Origin: Patiria pectinifera
Lineage: Eukaryota; Echinodermata; Asteroidea; Valvatida; Asterinidae
DNA: 64,000 nucleotides
Direction of reading: 5' to 3'
Assembly (NCBI GenBank): GCA_029964075.1
Contig: CM057135.1
Location: 17,882,863-17,946,862 of the forward strand
The notes beneath the pieces are model-generated. The model was not told the DNA's origin. It was given only the letters and a program-made list of their open reading frames with translations, and did no database searches. Positions 37,425 through 49,900 of the stretch are shown here, one piece after another (position 1 is the first letter of the stretch; each line of letters begins with the position of its first letter). The translations under genes and the position numbers were made by a program.

Positions 37425-38450
37425 ATTACATTTTTGGGCGACGGACTACTGTAAAGGTATTTTTGTCGGCGGCGGGTCACGTGTGTGAACAATTAGACAC
37501 GCCACGAACCTGGCACAGTTGACGCCAATGTATAAGCTATCATTCAATGGACAATTCACGATTATATATCTCAGGATTTATTTATTTTTGAAAAATAGAA
37601 GGTCTTTTTGTTGTAACTTCCGGTCTGATGACGTCATCATTTTAAAACTTCACACATGTGTTGTTTGCATGAAGCTCATATATACCAGTTTTCAGGCGAT
37701 TACAAAACACTTCGCCACAGACATCTATTCAAAATGCATTTTGGACATTCTTAAACCTGCCGCTAGAGGGCGGTCGAGAATTGCATGACGTCACTGGTAC
37801 AAGTTTTGAAGAATATTGTCTGGCCAGAGACTAACACCGTTGAGAGCAAGTTCATATATATTTCCAATTTTAAATAATAAGCCAATAAAAAGCCACTTCC
37901 GGTTTCGACCGGAAGCAAGGGTCATGTGATTTTACGTACACGTTAAAAATAGACATTAATTTACTCTTTCACTTGCCGCAAACAGCAAGACGACAGATCT
38001 CATTATTGATTTTATATAGATTTTTAAAGATAAAAAAATATCTAAGTTTAATTGCACGTTACGTGACGTCATCATGCCATCATTGTTCCGAGCACAATCT
38101 TAGCATTCCGTCTTTACTTGGTGTTACTTCGATGAAGATGCCCCATTGAAAAGTGGCCAAAAATGCCCCATTGAAAAGTGGCCAAAAAGGTCCCTTGAAA
38201 AAGAAGGGCACAAAGTGGAAAAAAACTGTGTAAAAAGTCAAAGGGCTCAAATAAATATTCAAAATTTCATAATAAATTACATGATGACGTCATCATTACG
38301 TCCATCTTCGCCAACGATCTTTGCTATTGGTATGTTCTTTGACTATGTTAAGTTTCAATGTCATAATGAGTGTGCTTTATGACTAAAATGCTGACGAGAA
38401 AAATCGTGCACAAAGTCTATGGGATTTGTTATAGAAGACCAAGCGTCTTG
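37425..38450. repeat. CRE-rich repeat family, copy 2 (longest)
   Basis: Starts GGGCGACGGACTACTG and TTTGTCGGCGGCGGGTCACG, then TTGTAACTTCCGGTCTGATG with TGACGTCATCAT, then GCCGCTAGAGGGCGG, then the GAGACTAACACCGTT block, and ends in CAAAGTCTATGGGATTTG. It holds four TGACGTCA palindromes, and within it GCCCCATTGAAAAGTGGCCA is repeated in tandem near 38,140. No gene. Confidence 0.75.
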
Positions 38451-38597
38451 AGCACAAGACTACGCGCCACATGTTTGGCCCCGTTCCAACAAGCATGACC
38501 ATGATGAAATATAAAATGATCTGCACTGAATGCATGTACATGTACAATGTCCTGTAGATGCAGTGTACTCACGCACACCCAGCTCTACGCTTTCATT

Positions 38598-39300
38598 GAA
38601 TTTTTGAGCGACGGACTACCGTTAGGGTATTTTTGTCGGCGGCGGGTCACGTGTGTGAACAATTGACAATTGACGCCAATGTTTAATCTTTCATTTAATG
38701 GACAATTTAAGATTATATATCTCACGATTGATTTTTTGGCGATTTTTGAAAAATAAAAAGTCTTTTCGTTGTAACTTCCGGTCTGATGACGTCATCGACT
38801 TCAAACTTCACACTTGTGTTGTTTGCATGAAGGTCATCATATATACCAATTTTCAAAAGATTACAGCAAACTTCACCACATACATCTATTCAAAATGCAT
38901 TTTGGACATTTTTAACCTGCCGCTAGAGGGCGCTCTAATATTTCATGACGTCATCGGTCACAGTTTCGAAAAGTACTTTCTTGCCAAAGACTAACATCGT
39001 TGAAAGCACGTTCATATATTTTACCATTTTTAAATAACAAGGCACTTCCGGGTTAGACCGGTTTCGACCGGAAGTAAGGGTCGTATCATTTGACACCCAC
39101 AAAGTATTTGAAGACCCAGTATTATTCTATTGACCGCCGTTAAAAACAAGTTCCGGTCTCTCACGGTTGATTTTATATCGATTTGTAATGATTAAAAAAT
39201 AGAAACATTAAATTGCTCGTAATTTGATACCTGATGACGTCATCATGACGTCAGGACAATATGCACTACTCGGGATCAGGCTCGATATGTGTTCGAAGTT
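38598..39300. repeat. CRE-rich repeat family, copy 3
   Basis: Adjacent to copy 2 in the same orientation and in the same module order, with TTGTAACTTCCGGTCTGATG, GCCGCTAGAGGGCGCTC, ACTAACATCGTTG and a double TGACGTCATCATGACGTCA at its end. Offset from copy 2 is about 1.17 kb, so the two form a tandem pair. Confidence 0.75.
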
Positions 39301-40440
39301 ACAAGTTTATATCTTGATCGGTTTAGGAGTAAACCCGCAGAGAAGTATTGTCCGGGAAAAAAAAAATTCATCGGAACAATTCAAGCCAGTGGCCGGGTTG
39401 TGCCCGACCACTAAACAAAAATCAGAACAGAAACGATGCTTTTCCGCTTTTAAGCGGAAAAGCAAAAAGAAAAAAAATCTTAACGAAGACAAGTGACCTG
39501 ATATTTTCAACACAGTACCCCGAACGCTCCCTTTCGCTATACTGCAGTAACACACAATGACATTATCATCTTACTGACTGAGCGGCATCTGTTATTTAAT
39601 AACAAAAAACAAAAAACAGGCCTAAGAATACGGATATGAGACCCACGATTTGTCAAAAAAGAGACCACAATAATGGGAATTCAAGTTGTTCCTAGTTGCA
39701 AAACAACACCCGTTTGATAATGCGCGAATGTAGGGAAAAACACTGCCCTAGATCGACTTTACCGTTTTCACGAAGAGCAAAAGTGCATTTTACCCCGTAA
39801 AATGACTGCGGGGAGGGCAAAACGCATTTTAGCGTTTTCACGAACAGACAAAAGTGTTTCTTTAATAATTAAGCAATTTTAATTAATTCCTTTGCAAAAG
39901 ACTTAGTAGTTTTTGTGTCATTTGACATCTGAACTTTCGTGTGGTAACATTGGTTGATTGGAAAGGTTAGAGCGCCATTGATCATTTACACGATAAAACC
40001 AAAATGAATAAAAAGGTTAATAAGAGCTTGGTTTAAAAAACATCGATTTGGCAATTGTATCTGCCGGGTCCCGCGTATGTACCCAGATAGTCGTACAAGA
40101 ATACACGCAATTACCGCCTAATTAAGAGCTAGATGACGGTGACCATAATCTAGGCTATAATTGCGAGTTAAGGGCTCATACGAGTTGAATAACCTCCGGG
40201 GCATGAACTTATGACACACAAAAGTAAAATCAACTTTAAAAATATCGCGTGCAGTCACAAAGGGGCGTCACGCTTCCGCAACCATGATTCAGGATCACGA
40301 GTATTTCACAAGCCGTTGTGCAATCATGGTACAAAAGACCTACGCAGCCTATATGCAGGGGCACTGTACATGTACATTTACAATGTAGATTTCAATCTGA
40401 ATGGATTTACTTTTGAACTGCTCTTAAAATCAACGTATTT
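39301..40440. other. No gene; one short hairpin
   Basis: A 12-bp-arm hairpin (GCTTTTCCGCTT and its complement, 2-base loop) lies at 39,438-39,463. It does not match the histone 3' stem-loop consensus. Nothing else was recognised. Confidence 0.4.
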
Positions 40441-40444
40441 CGAT

Positions 40445-40840
40445 TGTAATCAGCAAGGTAAGCAGCCTGTTATACATTCATGAATATATCTTTAAAAGTT
40501 TCCAATCTGTCTTTACTTTTTTTTGCCTGTTCGGATTCACTGATTTTCTGTTTTTTTTACTCACACTGTACAAACTCTTGTGTGTGGGTACAGTGAACTC
40601 TGTACCAATGTTAACGTCTGTGCGCTGTACACGTACACATAAGACATGCGCTACATTGCATAGGGATTAAAGACTCAGTAGACCCCGTTTTATTGATTAT
40701 TGAATCTTGTGGCGTGGTTGATAGGCGAGACTATCAAAATTATTATGTTGTGTTAACACACGGATCAGTTGGGTGTAAAGACAGATTGGAAACTGTTAGA
40801 TAAATGAATGTAGAGTAGGCTGCTTACCGTATTGATGATT
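40445..40840. repeat. Miniature inverted-repeat element
   Basis: Arms of about 60-70 bp: GGTAAGCAGCC with TTTCCAATCTGTCTTTAC at 40,457-40,516, and the complement at 40,773-40,828. The 250-bp interior is non-coding. Differences between arms are few. It is a MITE-like foldback; target duplication not resolved. Confidence 0.7.
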
Positions 40841-40914
40841 ATACACGACATGTAAACAATACGAATTTTGGATTAGTCACATATTGCAGGGCGTTGCATC
40901 ATCTGATTGAAGTT

Positions 40915-41172
40915 GTTGAGTCATACTGACAACGTCATCAATATAACAATTGATTTTGCGCGTGGCAAATGGGTCATCGGTTCTTAGCAAGAGCCGTTCT
41001 CCATAGAGATTGCATAGGAAACGAATGGTTTTTAATTACAGTACGGATTTTGTACAATATGCAAGTTTGTCTATGAGTCATCTGCCAATGTCAGCAATAT
41101 AACAATTGATCGTGCACATGGCAAATGGGTCATCGGCTCTTGCAAGAGTCGCTTGCCATAGAGAATGCATTT
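40915..41172. repeat. Pair of about 100-bp direct repeats
   Basis: Both copies share AATATAACAATTGAT, GGCAAATGGGTCATCGG and GCAAGAG, offset by about 156 bp. The following 1.1 kb, up to 42,330, is AT-rich and without a recognised gene. Confidence 0.7.
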
Positions 41173-42334
41173 AAAAACCCTGTGCGTTAGAGTATACGGG
41201 TGTGATTGCCAGTACCATTCGTTTTGACTTTTTGTCTTGTCATTTTGTTTACCCTAGCTTAAAACACCTAAAAAAAATCCCACTACAGTCAAGCTCTCGT
41301 CGATTATAAAATAACTGATCTGTCCTCAAGAAAAACAATGAGATTTTTAATTTTTTTTATTTCTTTATAATAAATTTGAACATAATATGATCAGACCGAC
41401 GGGTAATAAAGGTTTTTCTAGGTGGAACAAAGCCACGCTGCGTGATTATGCGCAGTGATAGAATATACCGTACAATAAAAATGTTTTTCTTACTGGTAAA
41501 GTCAATATCGAGGGGATAAAAAAAAAATAAGAAAGTCAATTGAGAAACTTGAATAACAAGACGCTGCGTCAACTTGAATCAATCGTAGACGATTATAATT
41601 TAGAAAATGTACCGATGGGGTTATAAGGGCCTCTTTCTGAAAAAAAAAGATATAATCTAGGCGATAAAGACATATAGACAACCCGAAGACTTTACAGAGT
41701 CAGCTTTTAGAGAAACAAGACGTTTTGAAAATTACTATAGAAACTGGGAATTAAACCTTTAGTCTTTATAGCCACGATTTAGTCAGGATTTTTTTATTCT
41801 CACAAGGAACTAATAGTCAATAAAATCAAGTCTGAATTGAGAGAGCTCAGAGGTTTAAAGTAGAGCTTCTACTAAAAATAAGATATCGAACTAGAAATTG
41901 TGGTTGTGAACCATCTGTTGGACCCATAGACATATAAGTAGAGATCTATGTCTCTTTGCAACAGAAGATAGGACTTTTCCACATTATGATTTGTTTTTTA
42001 TCAATAATACGTCCCTGAGTATGCATGAACATAAAATCTGTCAAAGTTAGCCGGAAATCGGCTAAAACGGTCACTGTGGACAGGATTTGACCTCAGCAAC
42101 ACGTGCGCTGTGCGCGGGCTGACCGACATACGATATGTACAACGTACGTGCATGGACATGTACATGCACATTGTGGTCGTCCTTGGCATGTTTCAAAGCG
42201 GAGGTATTGTCAACCTGAAGTTCTAAGCGTGCGCAGGGCATGTCCGAGTTTGCTTATTGCCTTGGAGCTTTGAAATGTTTTAGACCTACCCCCTAAATAG
42301 ACAATTAGAGTAAAAACTAATATGAAAACTGCCA

Positions 42335-42835
42335 TGGTTGATTTTTGAGGAATTTTCTAAGGAAAAAAGGGTCTTTTCATTATAACTTCATAATTCATAC
42401 ACCTTAAACTTCGCACACGTCTTAAGTGGGTCAAGGTCATCATATACACCAATATTTAGGCGATTCCGACAAACTTCGCCACAGACATCTGTTCAAAATA
42501 CATTTTTGAAAATTTTCAACCTGTCGCTACAGGGCGCTCAAAATTACATGACGTCATCAGTAGATGATTTGAAGAATACTATCAGCCAAGAGACTATCAC
42601 CGTTAAAAGCAAGTTCATATCTATTACCACTTTCAAATAATAAATCACTTCCGGTTTAGGCCTTTTTCGACCGGAAGCAAGGGTCACGTGATTTCACGTA
42701 CACTGAATGAAATAAAGACCTCAACCTACTCTACCACTTGCCGGCAACAGAATGCTTCGGACGCGTACGGTTGATTTCTTATGCATTTTTAAATATTACA
42801 AGTGTCACAATTTAATTGCCTATTAATAAACACCG
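42335..42835. repeat. CRE-rich repeat family, copy 4
   Basis: Carries the CTGTCGCTACAGGGCGCTC module, ACATGACGTCATCAG, CTATCAGCCAAGAGACTATC and the CGACCGGAAGCAAGGGTCAC block. It is closest in sequence to copy 1, with which it shares ACGCGTACGGTTGAT. It ends directly before the LINE. Confidence 0.75.
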
Positions 42836-42879
42836 GAAGTAGAAAGCAGAAAGCCGTTTTTAAAGTCAAATAAAACGGG

Positions 42880-45800
42880 TTTTTAAAGGAGAGATCCATG
42901 AGCTATTTAAAAAGGATGAAAGATCCCTTAGGAAATCAAAGGGTTAGGATGGTCGGGATGAGAAGGGGAACTGAGCCACCCCTTCCCCATGAAGTATCCC
43001 ACATGACCTGCGTCTCAAAAGCCTCTCCTAACCAAACTCTTTCTGCTTGGCTTCATGCGCCGATCCCTGTTTCAAGCCGATGGCAAAGGTGTGGAAGGCG
43101 AGATTCTTGCGCCTGAAAACCAGATCGCTCCGGGCAGGTGGGGGGTCGTTATCCATGGGAGGTAGCCCACCTAGGAGAAGGAAAACTCTGATTTCAAACC
43201 CCCATGTCCAGGGTGATGGGACGTACAACCAGGGGCAGGTAGGGCTCCGAAGCCTTGGTCGGCAACCTAATTAGGAGAAGGTCACTCCAAATTAAAACCC
43301 GACGGTTCTGGGAGAGGAGTTGCGACCACCCATAACTACATTCGCATTGAAAAGCCAGAAACATGAGTATGAAAACTACAGCAAATCGTATACTGCCAGC
43401 AGTCGGAGTCTGCAGGAGAACAGCGGAAGTGACACGTGCACGCTCGTCTTGCGAGCAGTATGACAGCGTCCACTCAAACCCTGAGGATTCCTCGAGGAGG
43501 GGGCGGCTGACAAGTGCAGGAGATCTGAAGCGCTTACTAAGGAGCAAGAGGAGCTTGACTCTCGCCACCATGAACGTTCGAACGATCAGGGAGGTTTCGA
43601 GAGCCAAGGAGCTAGCAGAGGCGATGAGGAAGCAGACAGTCGCCGTGTGTGGAGTGCCAGGAGCACAGGAGGGTGCATAAAGAAGACAAGAAGGGGGTTT
43701 GGACATTACAATGATAGATGAGTACCAACTCATCACGGCATCAGCATTGAGGAATGAGGCTTAGGCGGCAACCGGTGGGGTTGGACTCATGCTTAACAAG
43801 GAGGCGCAGAAGACGATCATCTGTGCAACTCGGACGTCCAACAGAGTCATCCTTGCTTCTTTCAGAAGCAATCCAATCCTGACCATCGTGGTTGCCTACG
43901 CGCCAACACTCGATGTGAAGAGCGAGGAGAAGGATAATTTCTACAGCGACCTCAGGCACGCAGTAGAGGCCGTCCCAGTCCATAACTTCCTGTGCATTCT
44001 TGGCGATTTCAACGCTAGAATCGGACAGGAGGACGCTACATTCACCTATCATCAAGGAAAAACTAACGACAATGGGGCTAGGATGATAGAGCCGATGGAG
44101 TACTACTCCCTCCTTGCAAGGAACACAATGTTCGAGAAGAGAAGGGGTCGTCTGTGGTCGTGGCTGTCACCAAACGAATCGAAGGCTCAGATAGACTTCA
44201 TCCTGACGTGGCGAAAGTGGCGGAGCAGCGTGGTCGACTCAGGTGCCTACAACACCTTTGCATCTGTGGGGTCTGATCATCGTGTGGTGGCGATAAAGGT
44301 GCGCCTTTGCCACCGAGCGCCTCAAAAGGCAACCAAGAGAAAGGTCCAGTACGAGTGGTGGAGGCTGATGGGTAAGAGCGAGCTGCAGGAGCAGCAACCA
44401 ATCGCTATGGAAAGTTCGTGAAAGCTAACGAGGATGCAGCAGAGGAGTGTATGGACAAGGTGCCCAAGAGGAGGAAGAAGTCTAGGGTAGCAGCGGACCC
44501 TCGAGTTATCAGATCCAGGGAAGACATGGTAGCAGCGTACAGTAAGCTACTCAAGCACCGTTGTGAAACTAATCGGGAAGAGTACAACAACAAGAAGAAG
44601 GTTTTATACCTAACCTATGATGCCATCGAAGAGGAGGAGCTTGCCAACAAGATAAAAAAAGTGGAGGAAGCTCATCTCAACCACAAGCACAGCAAGAGCT
44701 GGAAGCTGATCAAAGAGATCAATGGTACAGGTTCCGCCAGGCTCGCTCAAATCAAGGGCGAGTCCGATGAAGAGCGAGTCAAGGCATGGTACAACCATTT
44801 CAAAAACCTTCTTGGGGCTGAACCAGTGGTGCTGGATGTATAGTCTGAAGTTGAGCGCGTTTTCGGAGACCTAGACATCGAGGATGTGCCATTCACAAGG
44901 GAAGAGTATGACAATGCAAAAAAATCACTGAAGGGATCAATGGAGCACCCACAACATCATCCCTGTTCCAAAATCCGGGGACCTCACATCCACCGACAAC
45001 TACCGGGGCATCAGCCTGAGCTCTGTCATGACAAAAACATTTAACCGGATGGTTCTCAACCGTATCCGCCCTGCTCTAGACCCTCTCCTAAGAACAGCTC
45101 AAAATGGTTTTCGCCAAAAAAGGACAACTGTGGGTCAAATCATTGCACTTCGGAGGATCATCGAGGGCGTCAAGAGCAAGAATCTTCCTGCTGTGATGAC
45201 GTTCATAGACTTCAAAAAGGCTTTTGACTCAATCCACAGTGGGAAGATGCTCGATATCCTTAGTTCATATGGGATACCAAAGAAGCTTGTGGAAACTGTG
45301 GCAGCATCCTACTCTCGCACATGGGCCAGGGTCACCACACCTGATGGAACTACCGAACCGTTTAAAATCTCTGCAGGAGTGCTACAGGGCGATACCCTCG
45401 CTCCTTATCTCTTCATCATTGTGCTGGATTATACTTTGAGGAGGGCCATTGACGGGAGAGAGGTGGAGTTAGGTTTCACCTTGACACAGCGCAAGAGCCG
45501 GCGAGTGCCTCCAGTAACAGTCACCGATCTGGACTTCGCCGATGACATAGTAGTGATCTCAAACACTGTGGAACAGGCTCGTACCCTTTTCCTCTCGGTG
45601 GAGGAAGAATGTTTGAAGATGGGATTACATCTCAACACTGGGAAGACCAAAGTGCTGGCATGCAACACGACTGACGCTACCGTCCACACCAGAGACGGCA
45701 CGCTGTTGAAGATCGTGTCCGATTTCAAATATCTTGGAGCGTATGTCGACTCAAGCGGAAAAGACATCAACACCAGACGAGGATTGGCGTGGTCAGCACT

Positions 45801-45985
45801 TCACAGCATGAAAAAGGTATGGACGTCAGCCATCAGTACAAAGCTCAAAGATCGCTCTTCATCTCCACGATTGAGTCCGTCCTACTCTATGGTGCAGAGA
45901 CGTGGACCCTCACAACCAGGGAGGAGAAGTCACTGGATGGATGCTACACTCGCATGTTCACGGCCGTTTCATCCCCATAGACCGT
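42880..45985 (+). mobile_element. LINE (non-LTR retrotransposon) with AP endonuclease and reverse transcriptase, defective
   Basis: 5' leader to about 43,560, then endonuclease start LATMNVRTIREVSRA. From 43,789 the endonuclease continues with LGDFNARIGQ, KAQIDFIL and GSDHRVV. A coiled linker (44,418-44,840) leads to the polymerase (45,028-45,985): FIDFKKAFDS (motif A), GVLQGDTLAPYLF (B), LDFADDIVV (C, catalytic Asp pair), LHLNTGKTK (D), DFKYLG (E), then SVLLYGAETWTLT. The frame is interrupted by stops near 43,678, 43,760 and 44,419 and by a TAG at 44,841. Between KKSLKG (44,930) and NIIPVPKSGD (44,955) about 35 residues expected of the family are missing. No 3' UTR tail was seen. Clade not assigned with certainty. 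Confidence 0.85.
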
Positions 45986-46034
45986 GCGTAAATAAACTCT
46001 CTGCTGTTTGTTTGTTTTTGTTTCGCTACCCAAT

Positions 46035-46100
46035 AATGAAGCGTGACGTCACGCAGCCAGTCAAGAAAAACATGGCGGCGCGCCGCCAGGAATTCCGTCG
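46035..46100. promoter_or_regulatory. Promoter-like patch with CRE palindrome and YY1-like site
   Basis: GCGTGACGTCACGC is a perfect 14-bp palindrome around a full CRE. It is followed within 40 bp by AACATGGCGGCGCGCCGCC, a YY1-like site inside a CpG palindrome. Such pairs mark many animal promoters. Which transcript it serves is unknown; the RAG1-like gene starts 880 bp downstream. Confidence 0.35.
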
Positions 46101-46532
46101 CTGATAAAATCAAATAATGACAAGAAATCAACCCTCAGTGTCCTAAATATTATATCCTCCATCAAATATCGATGTACAAATACATTTTCTATAAGTTGCG
46201 ATTATCAAATAAAAAAATGTAAATAAAATAAGGGTCTGTGTCATGATTATTTGATGAAAAATTATGACGGAACTATAATGTCCGTCATGTTTCCATCTCG
46301 AAGTAAAATTCCTGTTTATTGTTTTTTGTTTTTTTTTATCTCTACAAGAAGTCAATTATTTTGAGAAAAACTAAATGTTTCGTACTCTTAACTCACTTTT
46401 GTGTGTGGGCAATGGCTCGAATTCCTAATATAATCGAGTTTGGGGGAACTAAATATGGGTCGTCTGCTTTTGAGAGTGTACGCAAAGCCCGCGAAATACG
46501 AGTTGTCAGATAGCCAGTATATTCGTGCAGGA

Positions 46533-46867
46533 TGTCAGACAACGACCGTTTACCAACTCGAATCGGGACAACTCGACCGTTGAAAACTCGATCGTTGAGA
46601 CAACTCGACCGCTGAGACAAGTCGACTTTGACATGGAATCAACTCGAATATATGCGAGATGTTGTACACGTACACGTGTTGCGTTGAGGGTATGTCATCT
46701 TTATGATGACCGTGCGTGGGGCCTGGGTCGTGGGGCCGGATCTGCCCGCAACGGCGCGGCAAGCTCGGTGGCGCGACGTCGAGCGGGGCACATACACACG
46801 GACATCGATGATGTCTCAACGGTCGAGTTGTCCCGAGTCTAGTTGGCAAACGGTCGAGTTGTCCAAA
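46533..46867. repeat. Inverted repeat built from ACAACTCGACCGTT units
   Basis: The left arm (46,537-46,615) and the right arm (46,805-46,865) are complementary over about 55 bp. Each arm is itself two or three tandem copies of GGACAACTCGACCGTT. It resembles a small foldback element just upstream of the RAG1-like gene. Function unknown. Confidence 0.65.
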
Positions 46868-46977
46868 CCACCAAATATTTTATCAACACAAGATACAGAA
46901 GCAAAATGATGATCGACGCACAGTTCGCACTTGGTTGATCAGGTATTTTATTTATTATATAACTTAGCTGCAGTACA

Positions 46978-49900
46978 ATGTTCCGAGCTTTAACTTTTGA
47001 CTATCACAAAAACGTACTTACAAAATTATGTAGAGTTTGTGGCGCAAGAACAGACATAAACAAAGGCTATATATTACCAACCTTGTCTGCAGACAATCGT
47101 AAGGAAATACTGGCTGTATTTGACATTAACACTTGGAGCGATAACTGTGATCAACATCCTAAAGCACTTTGTGAAAAGTGTGCAAGAAAGATAAGGCACT
47201 ACAAGGCAAAAACACAGGATTACAAAAGTGACAGTGTTGCATATGAACATATTGACTGGATAAAGCACCAGAGATCTGGAAACTGTACAATTTGTGAGAA
47301 ATTTCTACTGTCTTCAAGGCCAGGTCGTCCAAAAAAGTGTCAACGAGTCATTGGAAAATCATCCTCTTCTTCTGAAGTTTTGCCTTTTGCCATAACCTCT
47401 CAGACCAGCAATATTTTCACCAACATTGTTAATACTACAATTGAGTCAGATCCCCACCTGGAGATACTTGGAAGAGAGGATGAACACTCCTTATTTACCT
47501 GTCCAATCTGTCTCTGTTTATTGGCTTCACCATGTGTACAGTCTCCATGTGAACATAACTTTTGTGTCAACTGTTTAACAAAGTACTTTCAGTTCAAGAA
47601 CTTGTCTCTGGTACCATGTCCAGTGTGTAAAGCAAGTTTCAATTTCAGAGAAGTATCTCTTAGCTCTCGTATTCTTACAGTGCAGCTGAACAATTTGAAT
47701 TTGATTTGTTCCAAGTGTAGCAAAATAGGAAAACTCCGTCAACTCACAGCACATGATTGTTAACTTTGTTCTACTCCATCAACAAAGGGAAGAGGCACTT
47801 GTTTTTCAAGTACGAATAGGCCTAGTGTAGATAATAGTACAAATCAACAAGAGTCATCCATATCAAATGCTGCTAGGATCCTACGAGAAGAGGCCCTCAA
47901 ACACCCAAAGGGACAGCCAATCCCTTATGAAATAGAAAGAGCGACAGACAGATGGACATGGTTGAAATTACAACAGTCAAACAGAGCAGCTACTCTAAAC
48001 ACAGGCGGACGGGTAAAATTAGTAAGATCATAATTAACAAGTGAAAAATAATGGTATCAATATCCCTCTAGCTCAATCCATTAAATAAATAATATTACAA
48101 CTGAAACTATTCTAAATGACCATCTCACAATTAAAACCTAAATTGCACTCTTCCTGACAAATCAAGTTTAACCTTTGTATTGTAACATTAAAATTTTGAA
48201 ATACATATCATGTGCCTTAACTCTACACAATAAAAAACGATCCGATTGTTACAAGTTTATTGATTTTGCCGCACATCCCCTCTCTAAAATTTACAGTTAC
48301 CTGGGCCCAATTTCTTGGCACTGTTAACTGTTGGCTACAAATCGGTGCTTACGACAGCAGAAAATTGAAAGTTTAAGCGTATTTTATGGGTTAAAAAGGA
48401 AATGTTGCTGATGAGCATGCAGTAAGCAGTGCCATGAAATTGGGCCAAGATACTTGTTTAACTTAATATTTACTTATTTACATATACATGTATATACAAT
48501 ATATATACAATACAATCAATATAGCTCATTGTACTTTTTTTACAATTATGGTGTATTTTTTATGTTGAATTTTAGCCAGCACATGTTCATCAAGTCTCAT
48601 CCCCTGCCCCGCAAAGTACAAAGGAACAATGCTCAGCACCAAAAAAACCTGAAAGCACACCGAGTCCCCCGTCATGTAAACCGACTGTGCCACCAGTAAA
48701 CCGGTCTCTGGCGATGATGCGGGACTGCAATCTTGCATGGGAGCAATTGAGAAAACTGCGGAGGTATTTTACATTACATTTTTGAAAATTATTAACGCTT
48801 TTGATTAAAACATTTTATGAGATGAATTAAATGTTCATAATAATTTATAACCAAAACAGATATGCAGGTCCCGCCATCGCATCAGAACAATCAATGAGGA
48901 CACAGCAGAAACGTCTTCTGAAAGACTACCTTGAGGGAGAACTCGTAAAACTCATGTTCCCAAGTGCCAAGTCTGATGGGTCTCATGGTTTTAGGGTAGA
49001 ATGGTGCCATATGTCACTGTGAACAACCTCAGCATGATGGTGCTGGATTATCTGGACGGACTTGAGGAGTAAGTACTGAACCTGTAAATCAAACAATATG
49101 TTATAAATTTCAATTTAAATGGAAAAAATGTGGCATTTACAAATATATACATGTTTTTTTTTACAGGTGCAATTCCCTGACCTGGCGTAGTGGTGTCATC
49201 CCACCAAACGAAATTTGGGTCGCAATTGGAGGTGACAAAGGTGGCTCTTCGTTTAAGATGGCTTATCAAATAGTTAACGTGAACCATCCAAACAGCCTCC
49301 AAAACACGGTGGTATTCGCGTGCTTTGAGGGGAGCGACACATCTCAAAATTTGAAGAGAACACTTCCCAAAATCATAAGCCAGATCACCACGCTTTCTAA
49401 ACAACAATGGAGGTGAGCAAAAATTTAAAAAGGAAAACGTATATGTTACTTAATCTTAAACATAAAAAAAATTAAAATTACCACGTTTATTGCTCAAAAG
49501 CTTGTATATGCATATTATTTGTGAAACTCTTATTCTCTGCTGTTTCTTTCTTCCCTGAACATGATGAACAGAGGCCGAACGATTCGCTTGCTGTGCTTCG
49601 GTGATTATGAACTCCTGTCCAAGTTGTATGGCACAAATGGACCTAATGGTACTTTTGTCTTTTTTTGGTTAGGTTTGTAATAATGTTGTCCTGGTTATGC
49701 ATAGCTTTGCAAAGTTACAAGCACTGTGTACTCAGTACTCTATGAGGTTTGCAGAAAAAATCTAGGCGAGGGGCAACATTAGATAATTGATTGGCTTTGT
49801 CATTTTTTTTCCTAGCACGATACTGCCGTATTTACTGCTTAGCCAGTAAGGATACAATGCAGGTGCCCATAGCTGAGAGGGGTTCTTCCACCGAGGGAAA

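Noticed and set aside
39438-39463. Hairpin considered as a histone mRNA stem-loop
   Set aside because: The arm sequence and 2-base loop do not fit the histone consensus, and there is no histone gene nearby.
41590-42000. Weak coding-like stretch considered as a polymerase or integrase fragment
   Set aside because: Too many interruptions and no recognisable motif in any frame.
36000-42840. CRISPR-like or protein-coding array
   Set aside because: Repeat units are hundreds of bases long, diverged, non-coding and in a eukaryotic context.
46394-46512. Short frame starting MARIPNIIEFGG
   Set aside because: Only 39 codons, no neighbour to splice to and no recognisable family.
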